Shown piece after piece: positions 16,883 to 24,549 of a stretch of 64,000 bases of DNA. A program made the position numbers and the translations under genes. Origin of the DNA: Neobacillus soli NBRC 102451 (lineage in GTDB: Bacteria; Bacillota; Bacilli; Bacillales; Cytobacillaceae); NCBI RefSeq assembly GCF_001591665.1, contig NZ_BCVI01000058.1, positions 27,036 through 91,035 of the forward strand. The letters run 5' to 3'. Each line of letters starts with the position of its first letter. The stretch's first letter is position 1. Below the pieces are notes generated by a model. The model was not told where the DNA came from. It was given only the letters and a program-made list of their open reading frames with translations, and did not search any database.

Positions 16883-17527
16883 TCATCCTTTATATTCTAC
16901 TTTCATTAGGAAGGTATCAATAATCTCTACGATATCCTTATGTAAAGGCTCAACTTCTTTTTTTCCATCAACAATCTTGATCCTTCCCGGGTCATTTCTT
17001 GCAGCGAATAAAAAACCTGTACGAACTCTCTTTTGAAATTCGATTTCTTCCAAATCAAATTTATCCAAATTTTTGTTATCCCTTTGGGCGATTCTTTCTT
17101 GAGCAATTTCTGGCGCTAAATCTACTAAAATAGTTAAATCTGGTTTTTTATTATCAGTAGCAAGATTTGTTAGAGTATTAATCATATCGACATTCAGACC
17201 TCTTCCAAATCCTTGATAGGCTATTGACCCATCGATACCTCTATCACTAATGGTAATTATACCTACCCTTATATTAGGCTCGACAATCTTCTTAAAAGTT
17301 TCATGTCTATCTGCTTCAAATAGAAATAACTCTGATAAACGTTCCGGAGAAACCTCTAGATTGTTAACCAGTATATTCCTTAACGAACCGCCCAATATAG
17401 TTCCACCAGGTTCCTTTGTAGATACCACATTTAATAAATGTTTCTTTAGGTATCCATACAAAAGACCTACTTGAGTTGATTTTCCAGATCCACCAATTCC
17501 TTCAAAGGTAATCCAAAGTCCCTTCAT
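16883..17527 (-). CDS. Thymidylate-kinase-like nucleotide kinase
   Basis: This protein has 214 residues from the ATG at 17527, where GGAG lies at good spacing; the longer frame to 17548 has no ribosome site. It shows the full thymidylate kinase pattern: P-loop FEGIGGSGKSTQ, TKEPGGT, ISDRGIDGSIAYQGFGRG and LVDLAPEIAQERIAQRD with a lid segment. TMK phosphorylates dTMP to dTDP. As the first gene of an operon with two TS-fold genes, it is likely to act on the modified monophosphate they make. It is probably an additional, not housekeeping, copy, since housekeeping tmk sits elsewhere in Bacillus. Confidence 0.85.
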   Translation of the reverse strand: MKGLWITFEGIGGSGKSTQVGLLYGYLKKHLLNVVSTKEPGGTILGGSLRNILVNNLEVSPERLSELFLFEADRHETFKKIVEPNIRVGIITISDRGIDGSIAYQGFGRGLNVDMINTLTNLATDNKKPDLTILVDLAPEIAQERIAQRDNKNLDKFDLEEIEFQKRVRTGFLFAARNDPGRIKIVDGKKEVEPLHKDIVEIIDTFLMKVEYKG

Positions 17528-17557
17528 TCCCATCTCTCCATAAATCAATATAGCTTA

Positions 17558-17652
17558 ATTATACAGTTTTAAAGTATTCAAAAATACCTAAAACCTATAA
17601 AAATTGTTTATTTTTAACAACTCTTGAAAGTAAGTCTTAAGGATTATATGAT
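17558..17652. promoter_or_regulatory. Divergent promoter region of operon and NDT-like gene
   Basis: Plus strand: TTGAAA (17624-17629), 17-base spacer, TATGAT (17647-17652), leading to the gene at 17686. Minus strand: TATAAT at 17563-17558 with no strong -35. The inverted repeat GTATT-CAAA-AATAC (17574-17587) lies where it would block the minus-strand promoter, and could be the XRE operator. Confidence 0.55.
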
Positions 17653-17685
17653 AATTGTAGTAAAACTAAAAACTAGGAGATATAA

Positions 17686-18003
17686 ATGAAGATAATTACG
17701 TTATGTGGTTCAACAAAATTTAAAAATGAGTTTGAATTAGTAAATGAAAAATTAACTCTATTAGGCCATATTGTTCTTAGTGTTGGAGTATTTGTCCATT
17801 CTAAACAAATTAATATTGATTCTAAACATAAAGTCATGCTTGACCAATTACATAAAAAAAAGATTGATTTATCATTTGAAATATTTGTTATTGATGTAAA
17901 CAACTATATCGGTAGTAGCACAAAAAAAGAGATAAATTATGCGATAGTTAATAAGAAAAAAGTTAATTTTTATTCCGACACTAATAACCCATATTTTAAC
18001 TAA
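17686..18003 (+). CDS. Nucleoside 2-deoxyribosyltransferase-like protein
   Basis: The 105-residue protein belongs to the small NDT-like fold group. ITLCGSTKFKNEFELVNEKLTLLGHIVLSVGVF (3-35) is the nucleotide-binding start. KVMLDQLHKKKIDLSFEIFVIDVNNYIGSSTKKEINYA follows, with a conserved Glu in STKKEI as the likely nucleophile. Members cleave or exchange N-glycosidic bonds of (deoxy)nucleosides or nucleotides; MilB in mildiomycin synthesis is a relative acting next to a TS-fold hydroxymethylase. Here it is divergent from the TS/ACP operon across a shared promoter region. The start has AGGAG upstream. Confidence 0.7.
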   Translation: MKIITLCGSTKFKNEFELVNEKLTLLGHIVLSVGVFVHSKQINIDSKHKVMLDQLHKKKIDLSFEIFVIDVNNYIGSSTKKEINYAIVNKKKVNFYSDTNNPYFN

Positions 18004-18011
18004 TAAAAAAA

Positions 18012-18049
18012 GCTAAATCGTCAAGAAAATATCACCTTGACGGTTTAGC
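18012..18049. terminator. Bidirectional terminator
   Basis: Fourteen-base arms GCTAAATCGTCAAG (18012-18025) and CTTGACGGTTTAGC (18036-18049) sit between two convergent genes, with A-rich and T-rich flanks. Confidence 0.75.
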
Positions 18050-18050
18050 C

Positions 18051-18563
18051 CTATTTAAAAAATGGTTCAGGTACCTTATTAGATTTAACATAAAGTGGAT
18101 GTCTAGGGTATCCTTCCCGTGTAAGCTCTAAAGCATACAGAGGAGTGTTAATTTCTTTAATCAATTCTAGAACTTCTTTATCCCTGTCCAATAAGCTTCC
18201 TTTGGTTCCCCAAGCTAGTATTACTTTATCAGACCTACTTAATGCTTTGCTTATGTATTCGTTATTTTTTTCTCCAATAGGATCACAAACTGAAAGTAAT
18301 AATTTCGGATCAGTTGACCTATATGCAAAAAGGTTAACAACTTCCAAAGAACCGTACCCCCAACCCATGGCAAATTTAATACATCTACGAAGTGTAGGGT
18401 CATCCTCTCTATCATCAGCTGTACTAGGGTTTAACATAACGAAAGTAATCCTTGGGAGCTTTTCATTCCATATTCTCCATAAAGAGTACCGGTATTCTTC
18501 ATTTTTATCAATTATTGCACCACTAAAACTTTTATTTAATTCATCATAGAATGTTAACTGCAT
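18051..18563 (-). CDS. DUF1643 family protein
   Basis: The protein has about 170 residues and the DUF1643 pattern: YRYSLWRIWN, PRITFVMLNPSTADDREDDPTLRRCIKFA, WGYGSLEVVNLFAYRSTDP and KVILAWGTKG. The biochemical role of the family is unknown; members are frequent in phages and genomic islands. I chose the ATG at 18563, behind a weak GGTGA; a GTG at 18572 would add three residues. It points toward the NDT-like gene and ends in the shared terminator. Confidence 0.8.
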   Translation of the reverse strand: MQLTFYDELNKSFSGAIIDKNEEYRYSLWRIWNEKLPRITFVMLNPSTADDREDDPTLRRCIKFAMGWGYGSLEVVNLFAYRSTDPKLLLSVCDPIGEKNNEYISKALSRSDKVILAWGTKGSLLDRDKEVLELIKEINTPLYALELTREGYPRHPLYVKSNKVPEPFFK

Positions 18564-18572
18564 TTTAATCAC

Positions 18573-18901
18573 CCAATTTTTATTTTATATAATTATTAAG
18601 TATAAGTTATTAATTAAGATTTTTGTAACTTTTAAATTAATTTCAAGTATTTGAAGTTAATTACAAACGTTTTGTCGATTAATCATGGGTAACCTTTTGG
18701 AGCTGTCATTTCCACCAACTAATTCAATTTATATAAATAAATTTAAACCTGAGATCATTGATAAATATGTATTTCCAAGATGGACATATCCCTCCCTCGA
18801 AATTGTTTGTCATAGAAGGTGAACCTATCATTGTTTCTGGTCGGGACTCCCCCCCAAAAACACTATGAAAACAGTATCTGTGGACTTCGCTATTCTTTCC
18901 C
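18573..18901. other. Gap before the dnaB fragment
   Basis: No intact gene. A 46-residue plus-strand frame at 18685-18825 (MGNLLELSFPPTNSIYI and on) lacks a good ribosome site and may be a phage gene scrap. Confidence 0.3.
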
Positions 18902-19110
18902 CTATGGTAAATCCCTCACCACAAGAATTCTTTTTTCACAATCGTACTCCCTGCGAATCTTGCGGAGCTTTGACCAGATATAAGGGACGTCCATCCCTGC
19001 CCGGTCAAAAATATGTAAATTCGCCTTTGATAACGTTGCGATACTGTCCGTGAAATGCTGCCAATCGTCCTCTTGAAACTCCTTTTTCGGGTTCTTCATT
19101 TTGAGACTCT
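18902..19110 (-). pseudogene. Fragment of a DnaB-like replicative helicase
   Basis: The minus-strand frame reads EFQEDDWQHFTDSIATLSKANLHIFDRAG followed by MDVPYIWSKLRKIRREYDCEKRILVV. This fits the part of DnaB helicases just before the Walker B strand (pattern: Ile-Asp-Asp, then I.AK.RRLK). Neither a start nor the remaining domains are present. Similarity stops at 19110, exactly where the IS66 inverted repeat begins, so the element abuts or broke this gene. A phage origin is likely. Confidence 0.5.
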
Positions 19111-19194
19111 GTAAGCCCCCATTCAAACAACGCATATAAACGAACAGCGCCTCTTGGTACGATACATATATCAAATAAAGGAGGTGCTTTTCTT

Positions 19195-19389
19195 ATGCCA
19201 CAACAGAAATTAACGATCGTCCCCGTTACACTTCACGCCGAAAATACAGACCGCGTTACATCTATTTCTCCAACAACTCTTGCCAATAGCACTTGCACGA
19301 TTAAAACGGCAAACGCTGAAATATCCTTCTTCAATGGCATAGATGAGTACATCATCCAAACCGTCATGAGGGAGTTGAAAAATTTATGA
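19195..19389 (+). CDS. tnpA: IS66 accessory protein TnpA
   Basis: A 64-residue first gene of the element, with an AAAGGAGG site eight bases ahead of the ATG. It ends NAEISFFNGIDEYIIQTVMREL, a typical C-terminus of IS66 TnpA. It is shorter than many TnpA proteins, lacking the usual N-terminal helix-turn-helix, so it may be a short variant or N-terminally trimmed. The last codons overlap the start of tnpB by four bases. Confidence 0.75.
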   Translation: MPQQKLTIVPVTLHAENTDRVTSISPTTLANSTCTIKTANAEISFFNGIDEYIIQTVMRELKNL

Positions 19390-19739
19390 AACACGATTAT
19401 ACAAGTGTGAAAAACATTTACATCATTTGCGGTAAGACAGATATGAGAAAAGGGATTGATGGGCTAGCAACACTGATTCAAGATTCTTTTAAATTGGATC
19501 CATATGGCGATTCCATTTTCTTATTTTCTGGGTGGAGTAAAGACCGATATAAATGTTTATATTTTGATGGCGATGGATTCGCTATGCTCTATAAACGTCT
19601 GGATAATGGCAAACTTCAATGGCCTAAAGATGAAAATGAAGTACGTAATCTTTCACAACAGGCGCTTCGCTGGCTCCTTGAAGGGTTATCCAATCAGCAG
19701 CCAAAAGCAATTCAAACATCACTAAAGGGAGTGTTCTAA
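19386..19739 (+). CDS. tnpB: IS66 accessory protein TnpB
   Basis: The 117-residue protein matches IS66 Orf2: IICGKTDMRKGIDGLATLIQDSF (14-36), FLFSGWSKDRYKCLYFDGDGFAMLYKRLDNGKLQWP and a C-terminal LRWLLEGL. It is required for transposition in IS66 elements, but its exact role is not clear. Translation is coupled to tnpA by a four-base overlap. Confidence 0.92.
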   Translation: MKHDYTSVKNIYIICGKTDMRKGIDGLATLIQDSFKLDPYGDSIFLFSGWSKDRYKCLYFDGDGFAMLYKRLDNGKLQWPKDENEVRNLSQQALRWLLEGLSNQQPKAIQTSLKGVF

Positions 19740-19839
19740 ATCTATTAAAACGTTGATTTGTAGCCACTTTTACCTTCATTTTTCACGTTCAAAATGGTAT
19801 AATATAATTAACTTATACGAACGAAAAGTGGTGAAATAA

Positions 19840-21432
19840 ATGGTTAATGTTTCTTCAAACAACGAGAATCAATACGAGAAATTAATTAAACTTTTCGAAG
19901 AACAATTGGCTACCGCCAATCAACAAAACAAAAATCTCTCGGAGAAGCTAGATAAAGCTATTAAACAGAACGAAGCATTAACCGAGCGACTTCACCAATT
20001 AACAAAACTTCTATTTGGATCTAAAACGGAAAAATCTAAATATAACGAACCGGACGGACAAGTGTCATTATTTGAAGATGACCCGTCTTTTAACGAATCT
20101 GAGCACACAGAAGAACAAAGCCAACAGACAATTTCTTATACTGTTGTACGGAAGATTCAAAGGAAAAAACAAAATGATTCATTGCGTAATGACGTGGAGG
20201 TTGAAACGATTCACCATCACCCAGAAAGCACAATCTGTGATTGTTGCCAACATCAAATGGTTGAAATGGGTGGTACAATTGTCCGTGAAGAGGCCAAGTT
20301 TATTCCTGCAAAGATGATGAAAGTGCAGCACATTGCACTTGCTTATGAATGTAAAAGCTGCAAAGGAGATTCATCTCAGCCAGCGCAAATTAAAAGTGGA
20401 AAAGCACCACAACCAGCTATTCAACGCAGTATCGCTAGTCCTAGCGTACTCGCCAAAGTCATCTATGATAAATTCATACAATACTTACCACTTTGCCGTC
20501 AGGTAAATGAATGGGCGCGTTATGGGCTGGATACGAATGATAAGAACCTTTCCAATTGGGTTATTCTTGTAGCAAACGATTGGCTATTTCCTATTTACGA
20601 ACGAATGAAAGCGTTAATGATGGATAAATCCATTTTGCATGTCGATGAAACATATGCGCAAATTATCAACCGATCTGATGGGAAATCTGGTCAATCCAAT
20701 GCCTATAATTGGGTGTATCGAAGTGTGCCAAGCCAAGGGCCACCAATTACACTCTTTCAAAGCTCATTATCACGGGCTCGATCGGTCCTTGAAAATTTCA
20801 CGGAAGGCTATTCTGGAACGATTGTTTGTGATGGTTATTCTGCCTATGGTAAGTTGGAAGGCATTACTTTCGCAAATTGTTGGGCGCATGTTCGTCGATA
20901 TTGGCTGAAAGCGGACAGCAAAAATGGACGAATCGGTGTGAACTACTGTGATGAGTTGTATCGACTAGAAAGGAAATTCAAACATTTGTCTCCGAGCAAG
21001 CGTAGAAAAAAACGCCAGAAATACTCGAAGCCAATCGTGGAAGAATTCCTTAACTGGATTGAAACATCACCATTCTTCGGAAAAAATGCTCTCTCAAAAG
21101 CAGCAGAATACACATTGAACCGAGCGAATGGACTCAAAGAGTTCTTGAATGATGGCCGCATTGAGATTGATAATAATCCAGCCGAAAACGCAATTCGTCC
21201 CAATGTCATTGGTCGGAAAAATTGGCTTTTTTCGGTAAGTGAAGCTGGCGCAAAAGCAAACGCCATATGTTTGAGTATTGCGGAAACCGCCAAAAGTAAC
21301 CGGGTGAATTTTTACGAATACATAAAGAAACTATTGACGGTTCTACCAAATCTCGACATCTATCAAAACCCTGAAATTTTAGACCAATTCATGCCCTGGT
21401 CAAAAATGATTCAGGCAGAATGTAGTAAATAA
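19840..21432 (+). CDS. tnpC: IS66 transposase TnpC
   Basis: A full-length 530-residue transposase. An N-terminal coiled coil (about 5-60) leads into LTKLLFGSKTEKS. A zinc-finger region follows (ICDCCQHQM and YECKSCKG), then the DDE catalytic core with HVDETYAQI, VCDGYSAYGKL, and GRIEIDNNPAENAIRPNVIGRKNWLF. The three acidic residues appear intact, so the element may still be active. The start has GGTGA upstream. Confidence 0.93.
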   Translation: MVNVSSNNENQYEKLIKLFEEQLATANQQNKNLSEKLDKAIKQNEALTERLHQLTKLLFGSKTEKSKYNEPDGQVSLFEDDPSFNESEHTEEQSQQTISYTVVRKIQRKKQNDSLRNDVEVETIHHHPESTICDCCQHQMVEMGGTIVREEAKFIPAKMMKVQHIALAYECKSCKGDSSQPAQIKSGKAPQPAIQRSIASPSVLAKVIYDKFIQYLPLCRQVNEWARYGLDTNDKNLSNWVILVANDWLFPIYERMKALMMDKSILHVDETYAQIINRSDGKSGQSNAYNWVYRSVPSQGPPITLFQSSLSRARSVLENFTEGYSGTIVCDGYSAYGKLEGITFANCWAHVRRYWLKADSKNGRIGVNYCDELYRLERKFKHLSPSKRRKKRQKYSKPIVEEFLNWIETSPFFGKNALSKAAEYTLNRANGLKEFLNDGRIEIDNNPAENAIRPNVIGRKNWLFSVSEAGAKANAICLSIAETAKSNRVNFYEYIKKLLTVLPNLDIYQNPEILDQFMPWSKMIQAECSK

Positions 21433-21538
21433 ATGAAAAAAGCCGTATATCCGATTTAAAAAATCTCGATTTACGGCTAATTGTGATGTGTACCGGAAAG
21501 GTGCGCATTATTTTTATTATTCGGGCTTACAGTGGTCA

Positions 21539-21799
21539 TTATTCTTTTTTTAGTAACCATACAGTATACCGGTAGTCGGGGTCGAAATAGCCTGGAAATC
21601 CTTTATTTAGTAGGGATTTCTCAAGGGGATGTCCATGTTCTGACTCAAACTTTCCCCTATCCCAGTGAAAGAAACGATCATATCTTTCTCCTGTATAAAT
21701 ATCGTCTGCCCAACGTATCCCGAAATCACCTGGATTCTTGATTCCATTGATCAATAACAACCCGCAAACAAAACACTCTTTACATTCAAAAACTTCCAT
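21539..21799 (-). CDS. Small uncharacterised protein beside IS66
   Basis: An 86-residue frame with two Cys in FECKECFVCGLLL and an aromatic C-terminal part (YDRFFHWDRGKFESEHGHP). No clear ribosome site precedes the ATG. Its composition is protein-like, but it starts or ends abruptly a few bases from the IS66 end, so it may be the surviving part of an older gene. I do not recognise it. Confidence 0.4.
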   Translation of the reverse strand: MEVFECKECFVCGLLLINGIKNPGDFGIRWADDIYTGERYDRFFHWDRGKFESEHGHPLEKSLLNKGFPGYFDPDYRYTVWLLKKE

Positions 21800-22136
21800 G
21801 GAAGTGCACCTGTATGTGCAAATGTATTTCCTTCATCACTTTTATATGCTGCAAGCCCAATTGCTATATAGGATTCTATTATTTGAAAGTCCAATAATAT
21901 CCTTAAAATCCCAATTAACTCTATAGTATCAATTTCGAATTTACTTCCAATACCTTTCTATTAACGTTTTGAGAACTGGAATCATTGTTTTTTAAGAACG
22001 CTAATCTATATGAATCCTTTTTATATCAACATTCTGTTGGCTTTCGCTATGGGCTAAAACAGATAAAAATGGACTCTTGTAGATAGCATTTGAACCAATT
22101 TGAACCATGATAGATGATAGTTGAATACAATTTAAA
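21800..22136. other. Gap with no feature seen
   Basis: AT-rich sequence between the small IS-adjacent frame and the PIN-domain gene. I find no coding frame or hairpin worth reporting. Confidence 0.4.
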
Positions 22137-23792
22137 TTAAAAATCATCAAAATCAACAAGATGATTCTCAACATTATATCCTAAGTTCCACATAATATCT
22201 TTAAATTCAATTTCTTTTGGCTCTCTTGACTCATCATGAAATTCACAATTTATTAACTTATCTCGTATTTGACTAGTTAGATTATTTTCTATTTCTTCTC
22301 CTGAATTTAAAAATTTTACATCTCCAATAACAGATATTCCTAATAGATTTTCAGGTCTCTCTAATGAGACTATGATCTCATCTGAAAATAATAGTCTTTC
22401 TTTACTTTGGGGAAATTTTTTCCATATTTTTTGTAACTCTTTACTACCAAATATTAAATCTTTTGGGTCAAACCCTGCAATTTTAAATAATTTATAAATA
22501 TACCTTAATTTATCAGTCCTATTTAATCTAGTTCCCAATAATATTTCAGTTTCTTCATCTAAGAACAATTCTGAATATGAATCAAAAGTTGTGTTTAATT
22601 CTTCATGTCTAGTTGATATACACGGCAAGTCTCTTAAATCCTTGTATCTTAAATCTTTCACATTAATTAATGTAATAAATACTTTTTCCATCATTTCTTT
22701 CTGATTATTTAAAGTATACACAGTACCAAACAAAGTAAATACAATTTTTTCTTCTTTTGAAGAATATACTTCCTTAAATGTTTTAATCTCATTTGCTATG
22801 TTTTCTTTAGTAACTTCATCTTCCAGGCTAAAGTATTCAATAAAATCTTCAACCCTCATTAAATCTAATAGTTTTCCCGTTTTTTGGTAGAACTCTATCT
22901 TCAATTGATCATGTACTACTCTTTCTTTTCCTAACTTTATTCTCCAATCTGATTTTTCATCTGACAAACCATCATTTGTTACAATTACAACTTTAGAGAA
23001 TTTCTCTTTTTTTTCTTCATCAACTTGTAACAAATTTATTAAATCTTTCCATAAGATAAGATCTCCTGCTTTATCAGGAATAACTAGGTCTCCAAATATC
23101 TTTTCTTTATCACCTTTACTTTCATCACAAAATCCTGGGGGGATATTCTTTGCATACCTAACATCCATATCTGATATATATTCATCAATATTTTCTTGTG
23201 TATACATTTCTCCAACAACACTTGTACTTTTAAACAATTTATCAATTCGATCTGTAAGGTCTCTTATTTTTTTTTCATACTCTGCTATCTTAGGTAAATT
23301 CTTTTCTGAATCAGAAAATCCTTTTAACTTTTCATTAAGTATATTCTCTATTTCAATACACTTATTTTCAACTTCCATTACAGAACTTTCAACATATTCA
23401 TTTATAATTTCTTCTATATCCTTTTTCAGTAAATTATTTAATTGATCATAATTCTTCGATTTGTTTCTAAAACTCTCAGATTTTAGTTTTTGCTTAATTG
23501 CTGAAATATCAAATATTTTTACTTCTTCAACAACTGAATTAACATAGTTTTCTAAAATCTTAATATCACTTTTCAAGGAACTGGTTACAGAATTTATATT
23601 GGATAGGAACTCTATATACGTCATAAAAGGAATATATATATCCTTCTCTTTATTCTCTAATGCTTTTATATAACTATCTCCATTAGAGTAACTTTGATAA
23701 GCATATAAGAAATAATTAGTATCAAAAACAAATAAAGTTTCCTCTGAATCTTCTTGCTTATATTTGTAGTTCAATGCAGACAAATAACTCAT
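22137..23792 (-). CDS. PIN-like domain protein (DUF4935 type)
   Basis: The protein has 551 residues. The N-terminal 330 match the PIN-like DUF4935 pattern: TLFVFDTNYFLYAYQSY (catalytic Asp near 24), IPFMTYIEFLSN, a long helical insert rich in Glu and Lys (about 80-190), then KAGDLILWKDLI and KVVIVTNDGLSDEKSDW with the late acidic residues. PIN domains are metal-dependent RNases. The C-terminal 200 residues (IVFTLFGTVYTLNNQKEMMEKVF and on) form a separate domain I cannot name. Its place in this island suggests a defence or abortive role. Its base composition looks very AT-rich compared with the core genes. Confidence 0.7.
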   Translation of the reverse strand: MSYLSALNYKYKQEDSEETLFVFDTNYFLYAYQSYSNGDSYIKALENKEKDIYIPFMTYIEFLSNINSVTSSLKSDIKILENYVNSVVEEVKIFDISAIKQKLKSESFRNKSKNYDQLNNLLKKDIEEIINEYVESSVMEVENKCIEIENILNEKLKGFSDSEKNLPKIAEYEKKIRDLTDRIDKLFKSTSVVGEMYTQENIDEYISDMDVRYAKNIPPGFCDESKGDKEKIFGDLVIPDKAGDLILWKDLINLLQVDEEKKEKFSKVVIVTNDGLSDEKSDWRIKLGKERVVHDQLKIEFYQKTGKLLDLMRVEDFIEYFSLEDEVTKENIANEIKTFKEVYSSKEEKIVFTLFGTVYTLNNQKEMMEKVFITLINVKDLRYKDLRDLPCISTRHEELNTTFDSYSELFLDEETEILLGTRLNRTDKLRYIYKLFKIAGFDPKDLIFGSKELQKIWKKFPQSKERLLFSDEIIVSLERPENLLGISVIGDVKFLNSGEEIENNLTSQIRDKLINCEFHDESREPKEIEFKDIMWNLGYNVENHLVDFDDF

Positions 23793-23864
23793 AATAAACC
23801 TTCTTTCAGCTCGAAAAAATTTGTACTAATGCTAAACAGTACCGATCTAAATTTTAGCGGGCCT

Positions 23865-23885
23865 GACCCCCGGCACGGTCGTCTA
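23865..23885. repeat. Repeat-A-like half site
   Basis: GGCCTGACCCCCGGCAC lies just where an alpha/beta-hydrolase remnant loses its reading frame. It resembles one arm of dispersed repeat A. Confidence 0.35.
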
Positions 23886-23936
23886 GTCCTTCTTTTTTAT
23901 TTTCTTTGCTTTCATCAATATCATCTGTACATTTGT

Positions 23937-24026
23937 TCATGTTTGAAAATCAGAAGTAAATCCATGGATAAATACTAATATATTCTTTTTATTTTCTTTT
24001 TTTATTAATTCAATTGGCGGTTTCAT
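23937..24026 (-). pseudogene. N-terminal scrap of an alpha/beta hydrolase
   Basis: A ribosome site AGGGGG and ATG at 24026 begin MKPPIELIKKENKKNILVFI followed by HGFTSDFQT, then a stop. VFIHGF is the oxyanion strand-loop of alpha/beta hydrolases. Only 29 residues remain before the frame ends close to a repeat half site. Confidence 0.5.
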
Positions 24027-24150
24027 TTCTTTTCCCCCTTGAAGGTTCTACTATTACATATTTTAACATTGAATAAATATAACTTACCATAATTCGACAA
24101 CAAATATAGTATATTCTGTATATATAACTATTTGTATTGTGTTTCTAATA

Positions 24151-24183
24151 AAAAATAAAAAGGTGTCTCAAATTTTGAGACAC
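24151..24183 (-). terminator. Rho-independent terminator
   Basis: The dyad GTGTCTCAAA / TTTGAGACAC (24163-24183) is followed on the minus strand by CTTTTTATTTTTT. It would end minus-strand transcripts coming from the nuclease-like gene and the remnant at 24238. Confidence 0.65.
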
Positions 24184-24237
24184 TCTTAACAAATCTGTCA
24201 TATTATTTATTTTAAATATTAATGCTTCTCATTTTTC

Positions 24238-24375
24238 TTATCCAAGTAAGCTTAGGTCCTGTGGTTTCTTACTTTCACTTAAATCGTCCGGAGTTCTACC
24301 AGCTATTAATATTACATTAATGTTTATACCTTTATTAAGGTCAACTTCTAAAACCCTAGGTGGATAATCAAAGAA
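24238..24375 (-). pseudogene. C-terminal scrap of an unidentified gene
   Basis: The minus-strand frame reads FFDYPPRVLEVDLNKGINI, then NVILIAGRTPDDLSES and a natural-looking end QDLSLLG. A stop precedes it and there is no start codon. Beside it at 24442-24469 is a perfect 13-base hairpin without a T run. Confidence 0.4.
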
Positions 24376-24549
24376 TTATAGAATTTTGATTTGGATCAAC
24401 TATCTCTTTAATTCTTTAGCTTAGCTGCATCAGCAATTGAGAATTCTATCATCAAGTGATGATAGAATTAAAAGATTAGGATACATTTACAAAAGTATAA
24501 GAATTTAGAAAAGAGGCCCATTTAATAAAAACTTCATTTCAACATGTTA

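Larger units (their letters stand above)
19111..21530 (+). mobile_element. IS66-family insertion sequence
   Basis: The element is about 2420 bp. The left end begins GTAAGCCC (19111-19118) and the right end closes with GGGCTTAC (21523-21530), an 8-base terminal inverted repeat of the IS66 GTAA type. It carries tnpA, tnpB and tnpC in order. The flanking octamers (GAGACTCT and AGTGGTCA) do not match, so no target duplication is visible. This suggests an old insertion with a flanking deletion. Confidence 0.88.

Noticed and set aside
16883..17527. The TMK-like gene as the housekeeping thymidylate kinase
   Set aside because: Housekeeping tmk in Bacillus lies near holB and yaaT; this copy is the first gene of an accessory operon with two TS-fold genes.
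13213..17527. A nonribosomal peptide or polyketide cluster because of the ACP and PPTase
   Set aside because: There is no adenylation, ketosynthase, acyltransferase, condensation or thioesterase gene within the operon or near it.
24442..24469. Perfect 13-base hairpin as a terminator
   Set aside because: No T run follows on either strand; the nearby hairpin at 24163-24183 is the better terminator.
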